NCBI RefSeq assembly: GCF_963676685.1
Contig: NC_092350.1
Location: 66,457,674 to 66,521,673, forward strand
Direction: 5' to 3'
Source: Mytilus edulis
Lineage: Eukaryota; Mollusca; Bivalvia; Mytilida; Mytilidae
DNA: 64,000 nt
Of this stretch, positions 47,786 through 59,100 are shown piece by piece (position 1 is the first letter of the stretch; each line of letters opens with the position of its first letter). The translations under genes and the position numbers were made by a program. The notes below the pieces were generated by a model. It was given only the letters and a program-made list of their open reading frames with translations, was not told where the DNA came from and did not search any database.

Positions 47786-49730
47786 ATTTCACAATAAGGC
47801 ACATCTCGTTAGCTTTGTACAATTATCTGTGTCAAAATATAGTGGGATCAGAAGTTTATGTAAAAAATATTAGAATGATTAACAACACAAGGGATAATTT
47901 AACGAGTGCCCATAATAACATAATAACTAGTGGAAGTTTTGGAGAAGGGCTTGATTTAAGAGACAGTGACGTTGATATTATGATTGTAATGAAAGAAATC
48001 ATAGTTTCTGAAGAAACAAACTTTCCTTTTAACTATAGGCAAACGTATTTTGTTATGGATACGGATGAAGTGTATCCTGGATATACTAGATTGCGTCTGG
48101 AGCATACCAACAGTTTAAAATACTTTGTTATGTGTGAGGAGCTTAATGATAATTATTATTTGTCAAGCAGATTATTCTTAAAAACTATTTTATCAAGACA
48201 AATCGACGCAAACATCATTCATGGGCCTTGTGTTTCAAGTGAGACAGGATTGTTCGACTATGCTTACTGCTTACATAGTAAGTTATGGGTAATGTCTGCA
48301 CAAAATTGGATTACAAGACCAAATTATTTATGGCCAAGTTACAATCTTAAACAATGTATTGTAAATCATGGCGTAATTTTCGTGCCAATAGGTGTTAAGG
48401 ACTCACCAATAGAGGAACTAGAATGGCGGATGTCTTTCTCTGTTGGTGAAAAACTATTAATTTATTCCTTTACACACACACAACTGTTGTGCTACTTTTT
48501 ATGAAATTACTGCTGAAAGACGTAATAAACGTCTTCCTTGGCGTAAAACATCGACATTTGCTCTGCTCTTATTTTTTGAAAACCATTCTTTTCTGGATAT
48601 CGGAGGAATTACCACCATCCATGTGGAGTCCAGGAAACCTGATAAATTGTTTTATGAGATGTTTTGGAAGATTGATTTATTGTGTAAAATACTCCGTGTG
48701 TCCACATTTCTTCATTCCACAAAACAATTTATTTGAAAATAAGATAGTGGGGTATTCACGGCAAATACTGTTAAACAATTTATTGTCATTGGAAAGTTAT
48801 GGTTGGCAATGTATTTTATTATCAGAAAAACTTTCAAATATCCCCGTTAGAGGATTTTGTATTGTGTCTGATATGTCAATTTCAGATAGCAAGAAATTTA
48901 TGAATTCCAAGATAATCGAATCAGATGCAGCTGTGATGGAATCGTTTAGTCGTCGTGGTTTTCGCAACTTTTTACGAAGAGATAAAATAGGATTACACCA
49001 GTTACTTTCATATGAAAATACCAAAATAAAATATGTATATAGACACTATATGTCGATGATATGCACACAAAAAGCTCAGTTGATACCACTGCAATGTACA
49101 TGTAAAAACAAATACTACTACATGCAGTACAAAGTCTGTCAATATGAGTTATTGCTGAATATATACCATGACAGTATTTCAGGTTGGCTTATGTTTGCTT
49201 CTTTTTTCTATAGGACGAAACAATACATTAAGGCAATGAATGTTTTATCGAATGGTATATATTTTAAACTGTATCCACATTTAGATTTGGAGTACTACAA
49301 TCTTACATTTTACTGCGTAAAAACATTTCGAACAAATTTTTTTCCGTTAATGAAAATGATACAAACAAATGGCATGTTTTTCCATTCAAAGTCAACTCTT
49401 ATTCCTGAGGAATTACAAATGGAAGTAGAGTATATGCCATTATGTGTGCCACCGACTACTTATACTCATTTGCTACGCTTTCTTTGTCATTATCATCTGA
49501 ACAATCGTAGAGAAAGTCGTGATTCTCTCATGGATCTTCACATGACTGTCACAAAGTCATATCGTATATATGACTCGACGGCAAAAGCCTGGTCCTTTGT
49601 ATGCCTTGGAATAGCGTTTCAACGTTATGGAGATGATGAATCAGCTAAGAAAGCTTTCCAACAGGCTTATGAACTTGAATCGCGGGGTGTTAAAAAAGTA
49701 GCTTTAAAACGACTCACGTTGTTGAAGTAA
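47786..49730 (+). CDS. Mab-21 / cGAS-like nucleotidyltransferase protein with TPR-like C-terminus, one frameshift
   Basis: A coding exon starts after acceptor TTTTGTAG (47785) and ends with a stop at 49730. The first frame (to 48499) has LYNYLCQNIVGSE, then the nucleotidyltransferase signature GSFGEGLDLRDSDVDIMIV (GS at 47932-47937, D-x-D at 47968-47976) and WRMSFSVGEKLLIYSF. The second frame (from about 48500) continues MKLLLKDVIN, then LCSYFLKTILFWISEE, the helical half of the Mab-21 fold. A C-terminal TPR-like region follows (AWSFVCLGIAFQRYG...AFQQAYELE). The frames join at a T-run near 48495-48500, so one base is missing relative to the ancestor: a real pseudogenising deletion or a sequence error. 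The rest is free of stops. Bivalves have many such genes, some of which are cGAS-like sensors; sensor activity here is inference. Confidence 0.8.
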
Positions 49731-50259
49731 TTCTAACATTATGTTTGTCAAGGAAGCAACCACGGTGTGCTAAAATTGTAGGAATCAAAGTTCGTTTATA
49801 ATACAATTCAATGTTGTTTTTTTTCATTTAACTAACCAGAAAAAATATTTGTGTAAATTTAAAACGTATTTCTAGATTTATTTCACTTGACTGGGCGGAG
49901 TTTAAAAAGTTCGCTCATTTAATACCAGTCCATCTATAGATAGGAGTTTTGGGTAAAGCTCATCAATGAAGTGTCCAGTAATTCGTCCCATATCATATAC
50001 TCAGTTCTTTTGTATATGCGTTCGGTGACACTGATTAGTGATTAGAATTCAATAATAATTATAACGGCAATCATCCTTATCATACATATCTTCAAATTGA
50101 CTGCCCTTTTGCAAATTAGAACATAAGCTCCACCATATCAGTTGAATTAACAATGATAATAGCAACAAAAAGATGCGTCGACAGCAGCGGCTGCCTCAGG
50201 TAAACATTCATCCTCTCCCTTGCTTATTTGGACCTGTTCAATTTGTAGAGGGCGAAAAC
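49731..50259. other. Intergenic stretch, nothing recognised
   Basis: Downstream of the Mab-21-like gene; no supported feature. Confidence 0.4.
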
Positions 50260-50600
50260 TTAACTGTTAAAAAAACTTTTAATTTTGGAAAAACTAAGGC
50301 TTTTCTACCTCAGGAATAGATTACCTTAGCTGTATTTGGCAAAACAATTAGGAATTTTTGGTTCTCAATGCTCATCAACTGCGTACTTTATTTGGCCTCT
50401 ATAACATTTTGGATTCGAGCGTCACTGATGAGTCTTTTGTAGACAAAACGCGCGTCTGGCGTAAATATTCAATTTTATTTCTGGTATCTATGATGAGTTT
50501 ATGTGTGACCACTGGGTCGATGCCACTGCTGGTGGAGATTTATTTCCTTGAGGGTATCACCAGCCCAGTAGTCAGCACTTATGTGTTGACTTGAGTTATC
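50260..50600 (+). repeat. Dispersed repeat B, copy with extended tail
   Basis: It contains GGCTTTTCTACCTCAGGAAT, then AGCGTCACTGATGAGTCTTT and AAACGCGCGTCTGGCGTAAA. A tail follows with CCACTGCTGGTGGAGATTTA and TATCACCAGCCCAGTAGTCA, not present in the next copy. The chance frame at 50358-50594 is not a gene. Confidence 0.85.
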
Positions 50601-50629
50601 ATTGATATGTTTATAACTATAAATCAACT

Positions 50630-50880
50630 GTTAACAAAACTTTGAATTTTGGAAAAACTAAGGCTTTTCTATCTCAGGAATAGATTACCTTAGCTGTATT
50701 TGGCAAAACTTTTAGGAATGTTTGGTCCTCAATGCTCTTCAACTTCGTACTTTATTTGGCCTCTATAACATTTTTGATTCGAGCGTCACTGATGAGTCTT
50801 TTGTAGACGAAACGCGCGTCTGGCGTAAATATTAAATTTTATTCCTGGTATCCATGTGGTATATATGATGAGTTTATCTG
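50630..50880 (+). repeat. Dispersed repeat B, second tandem copy
   Basis: It repeats the block starting at about 50270 with few changes, 365 bp further on, and ends in ATTCCTGGTATCCATG. The near-identity of the two neighbours suggests local duplication rather than two insertions. Confidence 0.85.
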
Positions 50881-51619
50881 AGTAATGCAGTCGTTTGATC
50901 CCATAACTTTATATAGAACACGCTAGCATTTACCATGCATACAAATCTTATACAATACATTAACTAAGCTAAGGATTTTTTTCAAAGCTTAATCTGTGGG
51001 TGTCAATGATAGCGTAAATAAATTTGATGTAAACAATATGTTATTATCAATAATTCAAATAAAATTATATTTTATAAGCACATAAATCAAGCATCAAGTG
51101 TTTATATTAATCTGTCTCCTTGAATTAATTTCATGTGCACATGCAAGTTCGACAGTCTGGTACTTGATAATGCTATACTTGGCAATACTCGTTTATTTTA
51201 TTTTAAACTATTCGTTTCAAATCATATGACTGAACTTGCCAGGGAAACAATTCCAAATGAGATGCACTCAAATTCGTTCAACAATGTTTGTCTAGAAAAA
51301 AAAAGAAAATGAACTTCAAAATTCAATCTTATTTCTAAGTAGTGTCGAGTGAACACAATGGCTGTATTTGCTATTATTTATGAGACAATGATGAAGTACT
51401 TTTATAAATAAACAATGTATGATTTAGCGATCAGACCACACGATCGTACTTTTCGTCAATCATTCCGGTTAAATGCGCGTACGAGCTTCTATTCATTGTT
51501 TCAGAACATGCCGATTGATGGTTATATTTTTACCAATCCTCCAAAATAATACAAGATATGACAAGAGGCATCTTAAATTCATCTGCTGACAGTAAAATGG
51601 TAACGCCATTATAAAAAAA
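50881..51619. other. Intergenic stretch, nothing recognised
   Basis: No supported feature. Confidence 0.4.
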
Positions 51620-51835
51620 AGTCAAATATAAAAAATAACGAACTCCAAGGGAAATTTAAACCGGAAGGTTCCTAATCAAATTACAAAATAAAAAGCTCAA
51701 ACACATCAATTGAATGGATAACAACTCTCATATTCCCGACTTGGTATATTTTGAAACAGAATGACGACGAAATACTCATGTACTACCAAATTAATAACAG
51801 GCGTGCTCAGAAAGACTAAGCTAAACCTGCTTCAC
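51620..51835 (+). repeat. Dispersed repeat D
   Basis: It contains CGAACTCCAAGGGAAATTTA, then GAATGGATAACAACTCTCAT and CTAAGCTAAACCTGCTTCAC. Confidence 0.7.
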
Positions 51836-52254
51836 TATTACCATCCCTCATGTCGCTCATGGTAAGTACAAATTCGTTGATAAGTCTAACCTTGTCTGTC
51901 GGGATCCTTTGTTAGACATCCCATCAAATCTTAATATGTTTGTCTGAATTTATTTTGCTATCATTGGGCAAAAATCAAATGTAGAAGGTTATTTGTTAAC
52001 GTTGCACGAAAGGCCGCTTACAAATGAACCTATGATAGCTTTAAATTCTTTCCCATATTTGTACTTAATTTTCAAAACTTTTCCCATGTTGATATTTTCG
52101 TAATACTAAACAAACGTTGGAAAGTTCGGCATTTACAGTATTATATAAACAGATAAGAAACTTGGTCTTATTTTTTTTAAGTCAAGAGAAAAAGTTGCTA
52201 GAGAACAATGCAGATACTTTAATTTATGTTAATTATGTACTGTAAATAATAAAG

Positions 52255-52450
52255 TTACAAAATCACCGAACTGCAAGAATATTTCATAACGAAAATTCCT
52301 TATTATATGTCAAGATCAAAAGCTCAAACACGTCAAACGAATTGAAATCAACAGTCATTTCGCTCACTTGGTACAGGCATTATTTTGCTTATGTAGAAAA
52401 ATGTGGATCAGTTTTATAGCTAGCTAAACTTCTCACTTTGTAAGAGTACA
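52255..52450 (+). repeat. Dispersed repeat D
   Basis: It contains AAAGCTCAAACACGTCAAAC, then TTGGTACAGGCATTATTTTG and TTTTATAGCTAGCTAAACTT. It matches 51620-51835 with gaps. Confidence 0.7.
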
Positions 52451-52654
52451 TGATATCAATGCTCTCTTTTAAAAACGCTCAAGTTTTCGTCGTTTCGGTA
52501 TAACTGTGCATGTGGTTTCCTTGTTATATTTATTCATCCCCTCGACATAGTATTTTACCGTTCCCTTAATCTGGTTTGTTTGTTCTTGGTAACAGAAATG
52601 TTCAGTTATTGTTGAAAGCAACATACAGTCATGATTTTTTTTTATATATTATAA

Positions 52655-52945
52655 CATAGAGAGGCGAAGGGATATTCAAACTTATAAGTAGAAAACAAAC
52701 AGATGCGGGTTGGGCATTGCTAATTATTAAAGTTCGTACTTTCTATATCATTTGTTATCTGGCGGAATGGTATTAGCAAGCATACCGGAGAGTTGTCTCA
52801 TTAGCAAGATACCCCCACCTGATCATTTTTATTTTGACAAAGCAAAACCGACGAAAAGACAAACAACAGTACACAAAACTCTACTTGGAAAACCAATTAC
52901 TGAGCAACACGAACTTAACAAAAACAATTGGGGCTAATATCAGAT
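52655..52945 (-). repeat. Dispersed repeat C, partial inverted copy
   Basis: It includes the complement of a TTGTTTGTCTTTTCGTC block and of GTTAAGTTCGTGTTGCTCAG. More diverged than the other copies. The frame at 52752-52937 lies in it and is not a gene. Confidence 0.6.
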
Positions 52946-53197
52946 TATCCGAAAGGTGTAGAAATGATATGTAATTTCCAAGTGCATATAAACTTCAACA
53001 TCAACTGTGACAATTTACAACAACTTTTATCAAATTAATGCAAGTTCATTATAAACCTAACTCATGGCACCTTCATTAAACGTCCCTGAATTCAACAACA
53101 GTTTCTGGATACACTTTATAGTTCTGGGACTAAGGATTATCTCAACACTAAGATATTGTTTTAGGCATGTTGCATTGCATGTAATATGCAGCCAGTA

Positions 53198-56100
53198 TCA
53201 CATAAAAACATCTTCTTCCGTAGTGTAAAACATTGCTTTTCCCGGAAATTTTCTTTCATCAGAAAACCCATTTATCTCTTCTGTGCGCATGTTTCTCGAT
53301 ACAGCTTGAACAACCGACATGAAAGTGTCTTTTATTTTCAACTCATGACCATACTTCTTCAATTCTTCTAAAACGTCCTGTAATTGAAAACAGCTGTGTT
53401 TAGAAATATACAATTGAAAAGCAAAATCTGACATATCTTTCAAATATGTCTGTATTCGTTGTATTGACAATCTAATAGAAGTACGTTTTCGAAAATGTAT
53501 AAAAGAAAGTGCTATACAAACTTATAACAATAAATCAGTAAATACTTATAACAATATATATTGTCAACGCAACATTATTACACCGACATCATACGCATGG
53601 TTTCCCTGTGAGAAAGCTTTATAACTAGCAGGGCTTGACAAATTATGTAATTTTGTAGGTTACCGTTGCTTCTACTAGGTGAACTATTAGCGTTGACGTT
53701 ATATACATCGGGGAACACATTGTATACACATTTTCCTTGAAATTAAGTGTATACAAAAATGTAAAAACTTATTTATAAAACAATAAAAGAATAGTTCTCA
53801 CCTGTGGATATCCAAACTCATAGACTAAAAAATTGGGGTCAAGTTGATGATGAAGTCGCTTTTCCCGGACTGCATCCTCTATGTCCTGTCCCATCCATAA
53901 ATTTCTAACGGCTATCTACATAAAAAAAATCATATTCAGTAACGTATTTTGTAATTAATTGTCTTCCATAAATAAACCACTTCTTGATCTAACAGTTTTA
54001 AGGCCCTTTATAGCTTGCAGTTCGGTGTGAACCACGATTGCGTGTTAAAGGCCGTTATTTGATCTACATTGTTAAATTTTTATATAATTGTGGCTAGGAT
54101 GAAAAATTGTCTCATTGGCACTTATACCACATGTTATTTTTTCGAGTGTCATTGCAAACTGAGCATGTATCACCGTTGAAATATCTGGTATCATCATTTA
54201 GTATTTTCTTGGTAATAATTATGGCTGAATCTATTTCATGCATGTACGAGAACAGAAGCCTGGATAGATAAACAGCATGTAAAACAACCCCTTTAATATA
54301 TTGTAAAATTGAGAATGGAAATGGGGAACATGCCAAAGAGACAACAACCCGACCATAGAGCAGACAACAGCAGAAGGTCACCAACAGGTCTTCAATGCAA
54401 CGAGAAATTCTCGCACCCGAGGGCGTCCTTCAGCTGACCCCTAAACAAATATATACTGGTTCAGTGATAATGTTAAATGGAAATGCTTATTATTCATGAA
54501 ATTAACCTGTATATTTGTTGTTGTTATTCGAGATCCTCCTGCATTTCCGATAATCATTCTTACACTTCCGGTTTTCTTGTCAACAAAAATGGCTGGCGCC
54601 ATGGAAGACAGAGGTCTTTTTCCTGCTTGAACTTTATTTGGAACTGTTGCCTATAAATATAATGTAACGTTAATCAACCAAGTAAAAATAAGTATGGTTA
54701 GTGAGAACTGAAGTCAGAAAAATACGTTTATAAATCTTTTTATATTTTAAAACATAATCTAACTTTGTAGAGGGTGGTAAAGGGTCATTTTCGTGCAACG
54801 TGATCGCCGTTTTTTATTTCACGTTCAACGTGTTTTTACTTTTTTATTTGACGTTCAGTCGTGCAAGACGGGTGCCTCGTTCAACGTGTTCTGCTTATTT
54901 AATTTTACGTGCATCGTGATTTTCAAAGTCCTATTTTGCGTGCTCGGTATTTTTCAAATAAAATTCAAACACTTGGCAGGGATCGTCAAGAAATACTTTT
55001 TTAAAAGCCGTAAACCAATTATATCATAAATGTGTATACTAAATCGGGAATATCAAGTAAAACAAAGAGTTAATATATACAAGAAGACATTGACTCAGTC
55101 ACAAAAAGTATTTATTTATCGTGCAACGTTCATTACAGAAATTATTTCACGTTCAACGTGAAATTATGTCTTATTTCACGTTTTTTTCTTTATATTTGAA
55201 ACATTATGATATAGATTTATTTCAAGTGACATTGGATTCCGGCCTAACCTTCATCATGAGATACGAAGGACAAGATATTTAAGTGCATGTTAATATGCAC
55301 AAAAAACACAAGGGGTCGCTTTAAAAAAAAAATTAGTGTCAACTTTGCCTGCATGATCAGTAAGGGAACGGCCATTAAAAAAATCAATTAAAAACATTTA
55401 AATTGGCCTGCATGTTGTTTGATCTGGAAAAGGACAAAGAATCGCAGATTTGATCACTATCATAAACTTTTGGTAAACTCTGAATGATCAATAGTAATTG
55501 ATGTCTATGTATGTTATTAAGTCCAAGAACACACAGACTAACGTTGAGCGGAAATATTCAAGAGATCGCCTTTTAACTTGGTTCGAAGTTACCATTTTCA
55601 ATCAGTAGTGATAGTGGTTCCTTGTGAAACTTTTAATAAATACCTTCAGTCCGAAGAGATTGCTGTCATCAAACAAAGAGAAATCTGCCATCTCGTTGTT
55701 CCATATTATTCCAGTGGACTCCGAAACTGTTAGAGATCCGAAACTAATAAAGAAAAATGTGTGTAAACTTATCTATCTGATTCAAGAAATGCCATTTATA
55801 AGGTAAAAAAAAGACATGCAAGTCAAAAAGACTTTTTGATATGTCTACAGTCTTAAAAATGAATAGAAATTGTAAACAAAAGGTTCATTTATTTTTCATG
55901 TAAAAATTTTAATTATATTGTACACACTTTAATCTAGATCTGTGTAATTACATTTACAAAATAGTAAAATAAAAAAAAATACAGAACTCCAAAGAAAATT
56001 CAAATGGGAAAGTCCCTTAGCCTTTGGCGAAATCAAAAGCTAAAAAAAATCTAAAGAATGGAAAAACAACTGTCTCGTTCCTAACGTTATACAGGCGTTT

Positions 56101-59100
56101 CTTTGTGGAATTTTTTTTAATCTTACTATGTATTAACTGTGCTCGTTACGGATACAGCATCCCCTTCCGGGCTCAAAACGCTGACATGCGCAGTGCCTTG
56201 ATCATGTGCTGCCTCAGTCGCATTTGCATAGTATTCTATATCATGTGTTTTAGTTAAATCTATTTTTCCACGTAAGTTTGCAGCAAATTCTTCAGATATC
56301 ATCTTTTCTACAAGCTAAAAATATCAAATTGTATTTTTTTCTTCATGTTTTTGATTACGATGAAGATTGAGATGTAAAACAACAAATTAATGAAGTTACA
56401 AATATCATAATACAAAAACAGCAAAAAAATCCAGACAGGTAGTGAAACTACAACACAAATGTCATACATAAACAACAACAAATTCTAATAAAATACATTC
56501 CATTATTACTAAGTAGGTTTTTGTTAAATCACAAAACGCATACAAGATACATTTTAGATACCAGGCATATAAATGTGTACTCTAGACGCGCGCTAAGTCT
56601 TCAAAAGACTATAATCAGTGACGCTGGAATAAAAAATAAAAAATAAAGGCCAAACAGATGCATGGCTGATTATTAATTGTTTTAATGCCACTTTCGGTAC
56701 TCTTGATTTTATCATGGTTTCAAGTTGTATTGGAAGAAGTCAGGCTACCAGAATAAAACTACAAAAATCGTCAGGAAAACTTGCAAACTTCTCGTCATTC
56801 GAGATCGAAGTGAAACGCGCTTGCTTCGAGTGGGATTTGAACCCACAACTTCCTTGTCGACAGCCTAGTGGTCACTGTTAATGAACATTCGGTCAAAATG
56901 GCTTTTCTAAATACAGGTCGGCCAAAATGGCCTTTCTAAGTACAGGTCGATCAAACGTAGCATTGCTAAGATAATTGTAACCAAAATTCCTATATTGATA
57001 TGTTTGCATAGAATTATACTATCATCCTTAATAAACTAATCCAATTACCTCTTTCACTCCATCTACAAAATCTTCATCTCCAAGCTTAAATCTTTCCCCA
57101 TATGACAATTTGATTGCTTCTATCATTTTATGATACGCTAACGCTTTTGATGGTGTATCTTTCAAATTGTCTTCGTTGATTCCCATGCCTTGTAAGATAA
57201 AATAAAAAGATTGAAATGAAAAGTCTTGTTTTCATGTTTTTTTAGCATATGCACTTATTTAAATCAATATGAAAATGGACAATGATGAAAAATATTAAAT
57301 GAAATTATGGTGTATTTCCTAAATCAAAATCTACATATGGTTAGAATTCAAAGACAAGTTTCACAACATGACACAATGTAAATCGTCACGTACTAAAACA
57401 AATAATACCTTCAAGTATTTTCATTGTTAGGCCCATCACAGGTCCTCCACTTGGGGCGCCATGGGTCAGCAGTATCATATCTCCGAGGTCAACGTGTATT
57501 CCAGAACTTTCTTTCACGGAATAGGATTCAAAATCTTCTTTTGTGAATATTCCACCTACACGAGGAGTAAAAGAAAAATGTCAATGGTTTGCGATACAAG
57601 ATTGTTCAAATTAGCTTCCTTTCTATTCATATAACGCAGCTTTTCATTTATTCACGTCGCATTTAGGGGTAAGGATAACATTACGTTTATTATAATCACC
57701 TTTGTCAGTTAGCCAATGATGTCCAGCGAGTTACCACAGTAATTGTTTACTTGGTATCCATAAAAAAAAAACATTAAAAATTGGTATTTCAATGAACAAA
57801 TAGATTGTTGTCTATATATCATTGTAATTGCAACTGTTTAACATATTAAAGATATATAAATATTGTTTCGAGTTCACCTTACTCCAGTGGAAAATATTTC
57901 ATGCATGTTTACAGTAGACAGATAACAAACATCATTTCTGTTTCAAGGCAATTTTTCCTTTTGTTAATCCTGTCTTAAACATTTCGCTTAGTATGTGTTA
58001 GTATATGTTGATAGCTGGCATTTTGATGTTCGTTAACACAAGAAGTTTGAATTTGTTCACAACATTTAATGATATACAATTATATATACAGGATATATTT
58101 ACAAACATCATGATATTATACTAAATATCATACTGACAACGGACCTAAATTTTTGATTTCCTGTGCCATAGTTTCTGCGACCTTGCCTTTATACATGTAG
58201 TCAGGTCCTACATCTGCTAGCTGTTTGTACGTTTCTGCTAACTTGGGCCATTGGACAAAGCTTCCTTCTGGTAAAATTTGTCCCATCTTATCGCAGAAAA
58301 TTTCACTGAAAACGTACAGAATATTCGTTTTTCAAATAATTTCATATTTGAACAGAGACAGAGAGACAAGAAAAGACATCAGTTACATGGTAGCAATCTC
58401 AAGTGTATGTTTAAATGAAAAATTCATGGAAGTTTTCAAGGTATAATTTGCCTGGCATATTCACATTAAAGTTTTTATCACTTTTCCTTATTTTGATTTC
58501 GAATATGCTGGTGCAAAGAAAATTGATTTCGCCAATCAGAAATTCGTCTTTATCTTTAATTTTTATATCTTTCAGTGTTTTGTCATAGGATGTGCTACAA
58601 ATACTACAACAATTAATGTAATTGCTAAATTTAAAAAAAAAATGAATTATACTAAACTTTTTGGAAATACAATGTATCAAATAAAACATACCCAATCCCC
58701 CGTATTTCACAAACACTGTTATTAGTAGCAGCCATTACGATCTTCATTGCACGTTCTACGGCATGTGAAACGTGGAATCCATTTTCTAGCAGGTTTATCG
58801 ATGGTTCGAATAATCGTTTCCATGGTAATTTTCCATATCTTTGATGTGCTTTCCAATATGTTGCAATTTCACCGGGAACAGCAATAAACTTTGGACCTGA
58901 ATAATTAAAGATATAGTATTACAAGATGCTTTTTCGCTTTTAATTTATATACACCCAGTACATGTCAGTACATGTCAGTACATTCTTGGTACTAATTAGA
59001 GCTAGACACTTGTATACTTTACATTTGTGATCACATATGACTACTATTTTGTGCGCTAAAAATTACAATGCTATTGAGAGAATGCAAAATGTGTTTTGAT

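Noticed and set aside
56024..56257. 77-codon plus-strand frame
   Set aside because: It overlaps repeat D and runs antisense across GGT exon 9, which carries the nucleophile Thr.
56806..56880. Functional tRNA gene
   Set aside because: Only the T arm and B box are good; the acceptor stem, D arm and anticodon arm cannot be folded.
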